Assembly: GCF_000166415.1 (NCBI RefSeq) | Contig: NC_014654.1 | Span: 1,240,001-1,304,000, forward strand | Reading direction: 5' to 3' | DNA length: 64,000 bases | Source: Halanaerobium hydrogeniformans | GTDB taxonomy: Bacteria > Bacillota > Halanaerobiia > Halanaerobiales > Halanaerobiaceae | Part shown: positions 55,261-64,000 of the stretch, piece after piece | How the letters are laid out: every line of letters starts with the position of its first letter | Position numbering within the stretch: position 1 is the first letter of the stretch | Made by a program: the position numbers and the translations under genes | The notes under the pieces: model-generated | Told to the model about the DNA's origin: nothing | Databases searched by the model: none | Seen by the model: the letters and a program-made list of their open reading frames with translations, nothing else

Positions 55261-56577
55261 ATGTCAGGTAAATTAAAAAAAGGCTCCATTTATTTATTGA
55301 TGATGGTATTGATTGCTGCAGTGATTTTTTCTTTAAACTATTTTTATGCCAGTAGAATTTCTGAAGATATTGAAGAAAACATTAGAACATTTGCCATTGA
55401 AGAAGATTATCAGATTAGAGAACTTCAGATCAGTGCTAATCCCTTTTTAAGAACTGTAAATATCGAGCGTTTGAATTTTTTGGAAACAGATAATTTTAGT
55501 CTGGAGTTAAGTAATCTAGAAATAAAGTTGAGCTGGCAGCAGTTAATTAACTATATTCAGGAAGGTGATTTTAACCTTTATAGAAATACTCAACTTCTTA
55601 TTGATGATATTATTTATTCAAATTTATCAGATGACTACCAGTTAAACTTTAAAGAGAGTAAAATTAATTATCAGGGCAGTTCAGATTTTGATAAATTTAT
55701 AGAAAGTAAAAATATATATGAGGCAGATCATGATTTCGATTTTAGAGCAGCAGAACTTAAAGTAGATTATCCTTATTACAGACGCTATGGAATAACTAAA
55801 GATAGCTGGGATAAATTACCACTTTTTGACAATTTTGTGCTCAAAGTTAATTATGATTCTCAAAGTGATGAATTAATAATTGAAGAATTTGATTTAAGTG
55901 GAGAATTTTTAAGTTGCCAGGCTGATTTAGAAGCAGTGGTGATTGATATTGATGAACAGCAGGCTTTAGAAACAGATTATAGTTTAATAACTGCTGATTC
56001 TAAAAAGGCTTTTAGTGATTTTAAGGCAAATTATTATTTTGCTTTTGATGGTAGTGGATTAGAAATACTCGAAAATGAATATTTCAAAGACATTAAGCTT
56101 GATTCTTTAAGTTTTGATGGCTATTTTGATTTATCTTTAGATGAGCCTGAAGAAATGAGCTATCATGCTAATCAGCTTAATCTAATCCTGGAATTAAAAG
56201 ATTTAAAACTATTATTTTCAGAAGAATTAAGTCAGCAAATTAATCAGAATACATTTGGTATTTTAGCAAGTGATCAGCTTTTTTCTATAGAAATAAATTT
56301 ATTTAATTATCTCCAGGATTTCACACATCCTCGGGGTAGTACTGAATCTAATCTTGAATCTCCTTTTGCAGATGCTCAATTAATAGCCGATTTTAATTAT
56401 AGTCAGGAAACACCATATCTCACCAATGGTCAGTTGAGGTTTAGGCCTAAAAAAGATTCAGCCCAGCAGCTGATTTTATTTTCACAGTTAATTTTTAATA
56501 GAGAATTTGAAGAAGATGAAGCTGGATACTATATTATCGAAGCCTGGGGAGATTTTGATGATCTACAGTTTGATTAA
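55261..56577 (+). CDS. Single-pass membrane protein, AsmA-like, unknown function
   Basis: 438 aa. One N-terminal helix (about residues 8-28) followed by an extracytoplasmic, acidic, mostly beta-rich region with repeats of the pattern 'aromatic-D-x-hydrophobic', almost no cysteine, and an opening NPFLRTVNIERLNFLE. This pattern resembles AsmA/DUF945-type proteins that span or line the diderm periplasm; the assignment is tentative. It is 27 bases behind the sulfatase, with a GAGGGGG site, so the two are probably made together. No catalytic motif was seen. Confidence 0.5.
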   Translation: MSGKLKKGSIYLLMMVLIAAVIFSLNYFYASRISEDIEENIRTFAIEEDYQIRELQISANPFLRTVNIERLNFLETDNFSLELSNLEIKLSWQQLINYIQEGDFNLYRNTQLLIDDIIYSNLSDDYQLNFKESKINYQGSSDFDKFIESKNIYEADHDFDFRAAELKVDYPYYRRYGITKDSWDKLPLFDNFVLKVNYDSQSDELIIEEFDLSGEFLSCQADLEAVVIDIDEQQALETDYSLITADSKKAFSDFKANYYFAFDGSGLEILENEYFKDIKLDSLSFDGYFDLSLDEPEEMSYHANQLNLILELKDLKLLFSEELSQQINQNTFGILASDQLFSIEINLFNYLQDFTHPRGSTESNLESPFADAQLIADFNYSQETPYLTNGQLRFRPKKDSAQQLILFSQLIFNREFEEDEAGYYIIEAWGDFDDLQFD

Positions 56578-56584
56578 AAAACAC

Positions 56585-56613
56585 TTTACAACTCAAGATT
56601 AAAATGCTAAAAT
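56585..56613 (+). promoter_or_regulatory. Promoter of the riboflavin operon
   Basis: TTTACA (56585-56590), 17-base spacer, TAAAAT (56608-56613), just upstream of the FMN riboswitch. Confidence 0.65.
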
Positions 56614-56642
56614 AATTATTAGTATTTTAAAATTAAATATAC

Positions 56643-56750
56643 TAGCGAGGATGGGTGTGATTCCCTACCGGTGGTTAAAGTCCACAAGCCTATTTGGGGT
56701 TGATCTGCTGAAATTGCAGAACCGACAGTAAAGTCTGGAAGGGAGTTAGT
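56643..56750 (+). promoter_or_regulatory. FMN riboswitch (RFN element)
   Basis: Classical order of RFN blocks: GCGAGGATGGGTG, GATTCCCTACCGGTGG, AAAGTCCAC, AAGCC, GTTGATCTGCTGAAATTGCAG, ACCGACAGTAAAGTCTGG, AGGGAG. It lowers transcription of ribD-ribE-ribBA-ribH when FMN is abundant, through the terminator at 56873. Confidence 0.96.
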
Positions 56751-56872
56751 AAAGTAATCTTAAGATTGTCTCTTTTAAATAGCAGTTATTTAACATTTTA
56801 TTTAAAAATAGTTGTATCTGGATCTGTCATGCTGTTTAAAACGAGATTAACAAATCTTTTTATGAATTTTAC

Positions 56873-56902
56873 AACCCTTCCATTTCTCTGGAGGGGTTTT
56901 TT
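56873..56902 (+). terminator. Riboswitch-controlled terminator before ribD
   Basis: AACCCTTCC / GGAGGGGTT stem with a short loop and TTTTTT, 80 bases upstream of ribD. This is the expression platform of the FMN riboswitch. Confidence 0.85.
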
Positions 56903-56982
56903 AATGCCTGGTTTAATTACAGATTTCTAGAGGACATTTTGTCCTTTGAATTAATAATTTTAATTAAGATGGGGTGAGAATT

Positions 56983-58128
56983 ATGGAAGAAAAGTTTTCA
57001 ATTACTGACATTAGATATATGGCAAGAGCACTTGAAATTGCTAAAAAGGGTGAAGGTAGTGCCTCTCCAAACCCTATGGTAGGAGCTGTTTTAGTAAAAA
57101 ATGGAGAGATAATCGGTGAGGGATATCATAAATTTTATGGCGGTCCTCATGCAGAGGTTTATGCACTAAAAGAAGCGGGTCAAAATGCCAATAATGCTGA
57201 TATTTATTTAACTTTAGAACCCTGCAGTCATTATGGAAAAACACCCCCCTGTGCGGATAAATTAATTAAATCAGGAATAAAAAGAGCAGTTATTGCTATG
57301 GTTGATCCAAATCCAGAGGTCTCAGGTAGAGGTATAGAACTATTAAAAGAAGCTGGAATCGAGGTCGAGTTAGGCTTGATGGCCGAGAAAGCTAAAGATT
57401 TAAATGAAGTATTTTTAAAGTATATTACAAGTGATTATCCTTATGTATATTTAAAAAAGGCTCAGACCTTAGATGGTTTTATTGCAAGCTCTACCGGTCA
57501 TTCTAAATGGATAACAAATGAAAAAGCTCGTTTAGAAGGACATAAATTAAGACATAAAGTAGATGCGATAATGGTTGGGATAGGAACTGTTTTAGCTGAT
57601 GATCCATCTTTAACAACAAGATTAGAAGAACAGGGAGGTATTGATAGTTTAAGGGTTATACTTGATCCGGAACTGGATATGCCCTTAGATGCTAAAATTA
57701 TTAATCAAGAATCTACTGCTTCAACCCTGTTGATTGCATCAGAGGCGAGTTTAGAAAGCAATTCAGCAGCTTTAATGGAGAAAAAAGAAAAACTTTTAGC
57801 TAAAAATAATGTAGATATTATTGCTGTCCCTTTAGAAGAAGAAGGTTTTTTAAATTTAGATTTTATTTTAAGACAACTTCATGATTTAAATATCAGCAGT
57901 ATTTTGCTTGAAGGTGGAGCTAAATTAAGTTACTCATTTTTAAATAAAGGTTTAATTGATAAATTTTATTATTTTATCGCTCCTAAAATTTATGGTGGTG
58001 ATGATGGTATTTCTTCATTCTGTGGTCAGGGACCTAAATTAATGTCAGATTCAAAAGATATTAAAATTTTAGATAGAAGATTTTTAGGTGATAATATCCT
58101 ATTAATTGGTGAATTACAAAACAAATAA
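56983..58128 (+). CDS. ribD: Bifunctional riboflavin deaminase/reductase RibD
   Basis: 381 aa. The N-terminal deaminase has the zinc motifs HAEVYAL and EPCSHYGKTPPC. The C-terminal reductase begins near residue 150 with LKKAQTLDGFIASSTGHSKW and contains DAIMVGIGTVLADDPSLTTR and ILLEGGAKL. It carries out the second and third steps from GTP to riboflavin. ATG 56983, six bases after GGGGTG, is preferred over GTG 56974. First gene behind the FMN riboswitch. Confidence 0.97.
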   Translation: MEEKFSITDIRYMARALEIAKKGEGSASPNPMVGAVLVKNGEIIGEGYHKFYGGPHAEVYALKEAGQNANNADIYLTLEPCSHYGKTPPCADKLIKSGIKRAVIAMVDPNPEVSGRGIELLKEAGIEVELGLMAEKAKDLNEVFLKYITSDYPYVYLKKAQTLDGFIASSTGHSKWITNEKARLEGHKLRHKVDAIMVGIGTVLADDPSLTTRLEEQGGIDSLRVILDPELDMPLDAKIINQESTASTLLIASEASLESNSAALMEKKEKLLAKNNVDIIAVPLEEEGFLNLDFILRQLHDLNISSILLEGGAKLSYSFLNKGLIDKFYYFIAPKIYGGDDGISSFCGQGPKLMSDSKDIKILDRRFLGDNILLIGELQNK

Positions 58129-58152
58129 GATTTAAGCTGGAGGTGAGCTTAA

Positions 58153-58803
58153 TTGTTTACTGGAATTATACAGGAAAAAGGAGAATTTATTCGTAGAAAC
58201 AAAGGTGATAATAAATATCAGCTGGAAATTGCTGCAGAAACTGTGCTGAAAAATGTTAAAACTGGAGATAGTATTGCAGTGAATGGTGTCTGTTTAACTG
58301 TAGTTGATTTTTCTGATAATTATTTTAGAGCTGATGTAATGTTAGAAACTTTAAAAGCTACAAATCTTGTTCAACTTGCCGGTGGTGATAAGGTTAATTT
58401 AGAGCAGGCCCTACAGCCAAATAGTTTTATAGGTGGCCACTTTGTAACCGGGCATATCGATGATACTGCTGAAATAAAAAAAGTTGTAACAGAGAAAAAT
58501 GCAAAGATAATTACAATGGAAGTTACGGCTGAAGTAGAAAAATATATAGTTAAAAAGGGTTCAGCTGCGATTAATGGTGTTAGTTTAACCGTGATGGAAA
58601 TTGAGGATAATCTTTTGACCATTTCTTTGATCCCAGAAACCTGGTCAGAAACTAATTTAGCTGATCTTTCTGTAGGAGATAAAGTTAATATAGAAACAGA
58701 TATGCTGGGTAAATATATTTATAAAATGTTGAATAGAGAACAGAGCAAAAATGCAAAAAGTAAAATCTCTAAAGAATTTTTAGCTGAAAATGGTTTTATT
58801 TAA
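58153..58803 (+). CDS. ribE: Riboflavin synthase alpha subunit
   Basis: 216 aa, two similar lumazine-binding domains in tandem. Each has an MFTGIIQEKGEF- or FIGGHFVTGHIDDTAEI-type start and a SIAVNGVCLTV / SAAINGVSLTV motif. It converts two lumazine molecules to riboflavin plus the pyrimidine. The start is TTG 58153 after GGAGGTGAG. Confidence 0.97.
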   Translation: MFTGIIQEKGEFIRRNKGDNKYQLEIAAETVLKNVKTGDSIAVNGVCLTVVDFSDNYFRADVMLETLKATNLVQLAGGDKVNLEQALQPNSFIGGHFVTGHIDDTAEIKKVVTEKNAKIITMEVTAEVEKYIVKKGSAAINGVSLTVMEIEDNLLTISLIPETWSETNLADLSVGDKVNIETDMLGKYIYKMLNREQSKNAKSKISKEFLAENGFI

Positions 58804-58841
58804 AAATTTAATTTAAAAATTATTTTGAAAGGGAGATAAAG

Positions 58842-60038
58842 ATGGATAAAATTGAAGATGCGATAGCTGATATAAAAGCAGGGAAAATGGTTGTTGTCGT
58901 TGATGATGAAGATCGTGAAAATGAGGGGGATCTTCTCATGGCAGCAGAAAAAGCTACTAAGGAAACTATAAACTTTATGATTAAAGAGGGCAGAGGGCTT
59001 GTTTGTACACCTGTAGAAGAAGAGATCATCGAAAGGCTTGATCTACCGATGATGGTTGATAAAAATACAGAAACTCATTCAACAGCTTTTACAGTTTCAA
59101 TTGATCATGTTGATGTAACTACTGGTATTTCTGCTCAAGAAAGAGCTTATACCATCTTGAAAATGGTTGCTGAAGACTCTGAACCGTCTGATTTTATGCG
59201 CCCAGGCCATGTATTTCCACTTGGTGCTAAAAAAGGTGGGGTATTGAGAAGAGCCGGCCATACAGAAGCTGCAGTAGACCTTGCTAAATTAGCCGGTCTG
59301 AAACCAGCAGGTGTTATCTGTGAAATTATCAAAGAAGATGGTGAGATGGCTAGAATGCCCTATCTGGAAAAATTTGCTCAAAAACACGATTTGAAATTAA
59401 TCTCAATTGAAGATTTAATACAATATAGAAAAAAAGAAGATAAACTAATAAAAGAGGCTGCAAAAGCAGAACTACCAACTGAATTTGGTGATTTTAAAAT
59501 TAAAATTTATACAACAGATGTTGATAACAAAGAACACATTGCAATTATTAAAGGTGATGTTAAAGGTAAAGAAAATGTTTTGGTTAGGGTTCACTCTCAA
59601 TGTATTACAGGTGATATATTTGCTTCTAAACGCTGTGATTGTGGTGAACAGCTGGCTGCTGCATTACAGTTAATAGAAAATGAAGGAGAAGGAGTTGTTC
59701 TTTATATGCGTCAGGAAGGTAGAGGTATTGGACTGGCAAATAAGATTAAAGCATATCATCTGCAGGATGAGGGTATGGATACTGTAGAAGCTAATGTTGC
59801 CTTAGGATTTGAAGTTGATATGAGAGATTATGGTATTGGAGCTCAGATTCTTGCAGAACTTGGTTTATCAACCCTGCGCTTACTGACAAATAATCCAACC
59901 AAAATCGTTGGTTTAGAGGGTTATGGCCTTGAAGTTACTGAAAGAATACCACTTGAGATTAACCCAAATAAAGATAACGAATTTTATTTAAAAGTTAAAA
60001 AAGATAAGATGGGACATCTTTTAGATTTTGAAGAATAA
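58842..60038 (+). CDS. ribBA: Bifunctional DHBP synthase/GTP cyclohydrolase II RibBA
   Basis: 398 aa. The N-terminal 3,4-dihydroxy-2-butanone-4-phosphate synthase has [18 protein letters not shown] and [12 protein letters not shown]. From about residue 205 GTP cyclohydrolase II has the zinc motif [18 protein letters not shown] and [13 protein letters not shown]. Both activities feed riboflavin synthesis. ATG 58842 follows AAAGGGAG. Confidence 0.97.
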   Translation: MDKIEDAIADIKAGKMVVVVDDEDRENEGDLLMAAEKATKETINFMIKEGRGLVCTPVEEEIIERLDLPMMVDKNTETHSTAFTVSIDHVDVTTGISAQERAYTILKMVAEDSEPSDFMRPGHVFPLGAKKGGVLRRAGHTEAAVDLAKLAGLKPAGVICEIIKEDGEMARMPYLEKFAQKHDLKLISIEDLIQYRKKEDKLIKEAAKAELPTEFGDFKIKIYTTDVDNKEHIAIIKGDVKGKENVLVRVHSQCITGDIFASKRCDCGEQLAAALQLIENEGEGVVLYMRQEGRGIGLANKIKAYHLQDEGMDTVEANVALGFEVDMRDYGIGAQILAELGLSTLRLLTNNPTKIVGLEGYGLEVTERIPLEINPNKDNEFYLKVKKDKMGHLLDFEE

Positions 60039-60079
60039 AATTTTACTAAAATAAATACTTTTTAAAAAGGAGAATTATA

Positions 60080-60547
60080 ATGCATAAAACATATGAAGGT
60101 AAGTTAATCGGTGATGGAATTAAAGTTGGTATTGTCGTAGGTCGGTTTAATGAATTTATTTCCGGCAAATTACTTGAAGGAGCCTTAGATGCTTTAAAAA
60201 GGCACAATGTGGCTGAAGAAGATATTGAGATTGCCTGGGTACCAGGTTCTTTTGAAATGCCTTTAACCGCAAAAAAAATGGCTTCTTCTGAAAAATATGA
60301 TGGTGTAATCGCACTTGGAGCAGTCATCAGAGGTGAAACTCCTCACTTTGATTATGTATCTGCAGAGGTTTCTAAAGGTATAGCAAATGTTGGCTTAGAC
60401 CTTGAAATACCGGTTATTTTTGGTGTTTTAACCACCGATACTATTGAACAGGCTATTTCAAGAGCAGGGACTAAATCTGGCAATAAAGGTTATGATGCAG
60501 CTGTTTCTTTAATTGAAATGGTTAATCTTTTTAAAGAAATAGAGTAA
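60080..60547 (+). CDS. ribH: 6,7-dimethyl-8-ribityllumazine synthase
   Basis: 155 aa, ordinary RibH forming large capsid-like assemblies. [57 protein letters not shown] and [24 protein letters not shown] are diagnostic, including the catalytic histidine. ATG 60080 follows AAGGAGAA. Last gene of the operon, followed by a terminator. Confidence 0.97.
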   Translation: MHKTYEGKLIGDGIKVGIVVGRFNEFISGKLLEGALDALKRHNVAEEDIEIAWVPGSFEMPLTAKKMASSEKYDGVIALGAVIRGETPHFDYVSAEVSKGIANVGLDLEIPVIFGVLTTDTIEQAISRAGTKSGNKGYDAAVSLIEMVNLFKEIE

Positions 60548-60564
60548 ATTGTCTTTAATCAAGG

Positions 60565-60596
60565 AACCCGAGCAGTTTTGCTCGGGTTAATTGTTT
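60565..60596 (+). terminator. Terminator of the riboflavin operon
   Basis: Perfect 10-bp stem AACCCGAGCA / TGCTCGGGTT, loop GTTT, followed by AATTGTTT. The short intron-end scar overlaps and follows the tail. Confidence 0.88.
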
Positions 60597-60611
60597 CCCT
60601 CCTACTCGATT
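60591..60611 (+). mobile_element. Short relic of a group II intron 3' end
   Basis: This 21-base stretch matches the 3' end of the intron at 26953-26973 in 19 of 21 positions, including 14 in a row (CCTCCTACTCGATT). As with the full intron it lies directly behind a terminator. No maturase or domain V remains, so it is a decayed or truncated insertion if the match is not chance. Confidence 0.5.
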
Positions 60612-60777
60612 AATTATTAACTAAAAAAGCAGGAAGTTTTGAAATTATCTTTAATAGAGAAAATAGTACTATAAAATATTTAGTGCTGATGTTTTAAGTT
60701 ATAATTTTTCAAAATATTCTTTATTTTAATAAAAAGTATAATTTTTTGTAATAAGTTAATTTGTGAGGAGGTATAAA

Positions 60778-62280
60778 ATGAAAAAGAAAAAATATGTTGT
60801 AGGTATTGACCAGGGGACTTCTGGAACGAGGACTTTGATTTTAAATGATGATTGGGAAATATATTCTCAGGGATATTATGAACATCAACAATATTATCCA
60901 AAACCAGGCTGGGTGGAACATGATCCAGCAGAGATCTGGGAAAAAACAAAACAATCAATGGTTCAGGCGATTAAAAATGCTAAAATTAATAAAAAAGATA
61001 TCAAGGCTCTGGGGCTTGATAACCAGGGTGAAACTGTAATTGTTTGGGACAAAAATACAGGTAAGGCTATTTATAATGCCATTGTCTGGCAGGATAGACG
61101 TACTTCTAAAATGGCAGATAAATTGAAAGCCAGCCATGGGAAATTAATCAAAGAAAAAACAGGTGTAGTAGTTGATTCTTACTTTTCTGCTTTGAAGATA
61201 AAATGGATTTTAGATAATGTAAATGGAGCTCGTGAAAAATCCGAAAAAGGAGAACTACTGGCCGGGACAACTGATACCTGGCTGATCTGGAATATGACTA
61301 ATGGTAGATTACATATGACTGATTATTCTACTGCCTCTCGAACAATGCTTTTAAATATTCACAGTAAAAAATGGGATCAGGAGATTTTAGATATTTTAGA
61401 TATACCAAAGCAGATGCTGCCTGAATTAAGAAATAGCAGTGAGGTATATGCAGAAACAGATCCTGTGTGTTTTTTAGGACTTAAACTACCTATAGCAGGA
61501 AGTGCTGTAGATCAACAGGCTGCATTATTTGGTCAGACCTGTTTTGAGGCTGGTACTGTTAAAACAACTTATGGTACAGGTTGTTTTATGCTGATGAATA
61601 CCGGTGATAAAATTGTTAATTCAGAAAATGGATTATTAACAACTGTAGCCTGGGGATTAAATGATAAATTGAGTTTCGCTCTTGATGGAGGAGTATATAT
61701 TACAGGTGGAGCTGTTCAGTGGTTGAGAGATGGTTTAAAAATTATTGATAATGCTGCTCAATCTGAGTCAATGGCAAAATCAGTTGAAGATACTGGCGGG
61801 GTATTTTTTGTGCCTGCTTTTTCTGGTCTGGCAGCACCATACTGGGATCAATATGCAAGAGGTACTTTAATTGGAATTACTGGTGGGACTGAAAGAGAAC
61901 ATATAGTTAGAGCAACTTTAGAAAGTATAGCTTATCAGGTAAATGATAATCTTAAAGTAATGAAAAAAGATTCAGGGATGGATATCGATGTAATGAGAGT
62001 TGATGGAGGTGCGGTAGTTAACGAATTTTTAATGCAGTTTCAGGCAGATATTTTAAATATACCGGTTGATGTACCTGCAATAACAGAGACAACTGCTTTA
62101 GGTGCAGCATATTTAGCAGGTTTGGGAATAGGTATTTTTAATAATTTAGATGAAATCTCGAAAAAATGGAAATTAGCAAAACGCTATGAACCACAAATGA
62201 GCAGCAAAAAAAGAGAATTTTTAACCGGCCGCTGGAAAGAAGCTGTTAAACGCTCAAGAGACTGGGCTAAAGGAGAATAA
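60778..62280 (+). CDS. FGGY-family polyol kinase, glycerol-kinase-like (Arg to Gly in substrate site)
   Basis: 500 aa, aligned end to end with E. coli GlpK by eye. KYVVGIDQGTSGTRTL, the YPKPGWVEHDP segment, TYGTGCFMLMNTG, PAFSGLAAPYWD and VDGGAVVNEFLMQFQADIL are shared. Of the glycerol-binding residues, Glu85, the Tyr in DSYFSALK and Asp in AVDQQAALFGQ are kept, but the Arg of NQRET is Gly84 (NQGET). Glycerol may not be the true substrate. ATG 60778 follows GAGGAGGT. A FAD oxidoreductase gene follows at 44 bases. I withhold the symbol glpK. Confidence 0.85.
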   Translation: MKKKKYVVGIDQGTSGTRTLILNDDWEIYSQGYYEHQQYYPKPGWVEHDPAEIWEKTKQSMVQAIKNAKINKKDIKALGLDNQGETVIVWDKNTGKAIYNAIVWQDRRTSKMADKLKASHGKLIKEKTGVVVDSYFSALKIKWILDNVNGAREKSEKGELLAGTTDTWLIWNMTNGRLHMTDYSTASRTMLLNIHSKKWDQEILDILDIPKQMLPELRNSSEVYAETDPVCFLGLKLPIAGSAVDQQAALFGQTCFEAGTVKTTYGTGCFMLMNTGDKIVNSENGLLTTVAWGLNDKLSFALDGGVYITGGAVQWLRDGLKIIDNAAQSESMAKSVEDTGGVFFVPAFSGLAAPYWDQYARGTLIGITGGTEREHIVRATLESIAYQVNDNLKVMKKDSGMDIDVMRVDGGAVVNEFLMQFQADILNIPVDVPAITETTALGAAYLAGLGIGIFNNLDEISKKWKLAKRYEPQMSSKKREFLTGRWKEAVKRSRDWAKGE

Positions 62281-62324
62281 TCATTTCACTTAATTTTTAA
62301 TATATAAATAAGGAGAGGATTAAG

Positions 62325-63764
62325 ATGAAAGAGCACTATGATATTGTAATAATTGGTGCTGGTGCAATTGGTAGTGCAATTGCCAGAGAACTATCAAGAT
62401 ATAAATTAGATGTTTTACTCTTAGAAAAAAATGTGGAAATCGGTGGAGAAGCAACTACTTCTAATAGTGCTATAATCCATACGGGTTATGATGCTAAACC
62501 TGGTACTTTAGAATCGAAGTTAGTTGTAGGGGCCAATCCGATGTATGATCAGCTTTGTGATGAGTTAGATGTTCCTTTTAAAAAAGTAGGGGCCATTTTA
62601 GCAGCTGTAACAGAAGAAGAACTAAAAGCATTACCTCAGATAATGAAAAAATCATATCAAAATGGAGTATATGATATTGAATATTTAACTGGAGAAGAAA
62701 TAAAACGTAGAGAAAAAGATCTAAGTGATGATGTAAAGGGTGGTATTTATATCCCTAGGGAAAGCATTATTGATCCATTTATTTTAAATATAGCTTATGC
62801 AGAAAATGCTTATACAAATGGAGTAGATGTTAGCTTATCTACTAAAGTAACTGATATTAAAACAGCAGATAATAGAGTAAAAAGTGTGGTGACAAACAAA
62901 GGAGAAATAAATTGTGATTATATTGTCAATGCAGCTGGAGTATACTGTGATCAAATAGCTGAAATGGTAAATTTATGTGATTTTAAAGAACATCCTCGAA
63001 AAGGGGAATTCTTTATTCTCGATAAAAATGTTTCATATGAGTTAGACCACATTATTTTACCAGTACCAACTAAATTAACGAAAGGCAAGCTGATTACTCC
63101 CACTATTCATGGTAATCTATTATTGGGACCAACTGCTGAAGATATTGAAGATAAAAAAGATAAATCAACAACAAGGGAGGGTTTAGAAAGCATTATCGAA
63201 GATGTGCAAAAAAGAGTTCCTAAAGTAAGTGCCAGGGATTCAATTAAGCAATATGCCGGTTTAAGGCCAACCAGGACTCCAGAGGGCTATCACATTGAGA
63301 GCTATGATTTAAAGGGATTTATTGGCTTATCAGGTATTAGATCGACCGGTTTAACCTCTTCACCATCTGTAGCTAAATATGTTGTAGATTTGCTTAATGA
63401 AGAAGGTGTTAAACTAATTGCTGATCCTGATTTTAACCCCAATCGAGAAGGCATAAGAAAATTTAGTGAATTATCCTGGTCAGAAAAAGAAGAATTAAAA
63501 AAAGAAAACAGTAAATATGGCCAGCTGATCTGCAGATGTGAAGAAGTACCTGAAGCAGAAATAATTGCAGCTATTAATAGACCACTGGGAGCTACAACTT
63601 TGGATGGAATTAAAAGAAGAGTACGCCCGGGAGCGGGAAGATGCCAGGGTGGTTTTTGTAAGCCAAGGATTTTAAAAATACTTGCCAGAGAATTAAATAT
63701 TCCTGTAAGTGAAATTCTCAAAAAAGAAAAGGGAAGTAAAGTTATTTCCAGAAGTAAAATTTAA
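62325..63764 (+). CDS. FAD-dependent oxidoreductase with C-terminal BFD-like [2Fe-2S] domain
   Basis: 479 aa. The Rossmann FAD motif GAGAIGSAIARELSRY is at residues 11-26, followed by the DAO-type body (TTSNSAIIHTGYDAKPGT, GLRPTRTPEGYHIE). A C-terminal cysteine domain carries CRC near residue 400 (LICRCEEV) and CQGGFC, the BFD-like [2Fe-2S] pattern. Resembles GlpA-type glycerol-3-phosphate dehydrogenases and related 2-hydroxyacid oxidases. Paired with the upstream kinase, it probably oxidises the phosphorylated polyol. ATG 62325 follows AAGGAGAGG. Confidence 0.88.
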   Translation: MKEHYDIVIIGAGAIGSAIARELSRYKLDVLLLEKNVEIGGEATTSNSAIIHTGYDAKPGTLESKLVVGANPMYDQLCDELDVPFKKVGAILAAVTEEELKALPQIMKKSYQNGVYDIEYLTGEEIKRREKDLSDDVKGGIYIPRESIIDPFILNIAYAENAYTNGVDVSLSTKVTDIKTADNRVKSVVTNKGEINCDYIVNAAGVYCDQIAEMVNLCDFKEHPRKGEFFILDKNVSYELDHIILPVPTKLTKGKLITPTIHGNLLLGPTAEDIEDKKDKSTTREGLESIIEDVQKRVPKVSARDSIKQYAGLRPTRTPEGYHIESYDLKGFIGLSGIRSTGLTSSPSVAKYVVDLLNEEGVKLIADPDFNPNREGIRKFSELSWSEKEELKKENSKYGQLICRCEEVPEAEIIAAINRPLGATTLDGIKRRVRPGAGRCQGGFCKPRILKILARELNIPVSEILKKEKGSKVISRSKI

Positions 63765-63782
63765 TAATTGAGGATGATAGCC

Positions 63783-64000
63783 ATGTATAATATAAAAATA
63801 TTAAATGCAGGAAAAGATGATTTAAAAGAGGTTTTTACTGTTTTTAGCAATGCTTTTGTAAATGAAGGAATTAGTAGTTATATTTTTGATTTCTCTAAAA
63901 AGAACAGTAAAGAAGTATTTTGTCGTCTCAACATTTTAATAGGTGAGTTATATTTAGCAAAAGGAAATCAGATTCTGGCTGCTAAAAAAGAAAAGAAAAT
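63783..64000 (+). CDS. Probable GNAT acetyltransferase, 3' truncated by window edge
   Basis: 72 complete codons from ATG 63783 with no stop. The beginning MYNIKILNAGKDDLKEVF and a later AFVNEGISSYIF fit the N-terminal part of GNAT-fold proteins, but the acetyl-CoA motif lies beyond the window. GAGGATG is the likely ribosome-binding site, 18 bases after the FAD oxidoreductase stop. The family call is tentative. Confidence 0.5.
   Translation, partial: MYNIKILNAGKDDLKEVFTVFSNAFVNEGISSYIFDFSKKNSKEVFCRLNILIGELYLAKGNQILAAKKEKK

Overview
The window is AT-rich chromosomal DNA of an anaerobic, diderm-type Firmicute, most consistent with Halanaerobium or another member of the Halanaerobiales. This assignment is an inference from gene content and order: a six-gene Rnf complex, a T-box leader, an FMN riboswitch, MreBCD with a PBP2 and RodA, a MinC-MinD-MinE set, many TTG start codons, and an AsmA-like membrane protein. 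No database was consulted.

Layout. 1-1126: 5'-truncated SLC13-type anion transporter. 1154-7502: molybdenum (or tungsten) cofactor operon, with two tandem MoeA proteins (the second fused to a periplasmic-binding-like domain), MoaA, MoaC, MoaB/Mog, a MOSC protein and a MobB-like P-loop protein. 7595-10944: fatty-acid initiation and elongation operon fabH-fabD-fabF behind a clear promoter with two operator-like palindromes. 11140-15267: an ATPase-Asp23 fusion, a GH65 disaccharide phosphorylase and an EamA transporter. 15367-19805: transketolase, a DUF212 membrane protein on the opposite strand, FolC and a SPOR-domain protein. 19930-24960: rnfCDGEAB. 25057-26972: a group II intron placed directly behind the rnf terminator. 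27054-36565: a NusG domain II protein, a Gx transporter, Maf, RadC, then the cell-shape and division genes mreBCD, pbp2, minCDE and rodA. 36582-43370: TIGR03960 radical SAM protein, TIGR03936 protein, RNase G, L21, L27, ObgE and YhbY. 43416-46268: DegV and ABC-F. 46375-50524 (minus strand): glnB, amtB, nadE and glnA, the nitrogen-assimilation block. 50534-51461: a large intergenic region with a candidate small RNA and a T-box leader. 51462-56577: acetolactate synthase large subunit, an LTA-synthase-like sulfatase and an AsmA-like protein. 56643-60547: FMN riboswitch and ribD-ribE-ribBA-ribH. 60778-64000: a glycerol-kinase-like protein, an FAD oxidoreductase with a BFD-type domain, and the start of a probable GNAT protein.

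How the genes work together. Most of the window is housekeeping: electron transport (Rnf needs FMN, and the riboflavin operon supplies its precursor), nitrogen assimilation, envelope growth, translation and cofactor synthesis. I found no phage, CRISPR array, toxin-antitoxin pair or obvious defence system. The points most worth a second look are a minE gene that appears to start at ATC, a group II intron and a short intron-end scar 33 kb away (both behind terminators), a glycerol-kinase homologue lacking the glycerol-binding arginine, a cysteine-rich insertion in acetolactate synthase, an L27 without the Prp cleavage extension, an orphan terminated transcript between glnA and ilvB, and operator-like palindromes at fabH, amtB and glnA.
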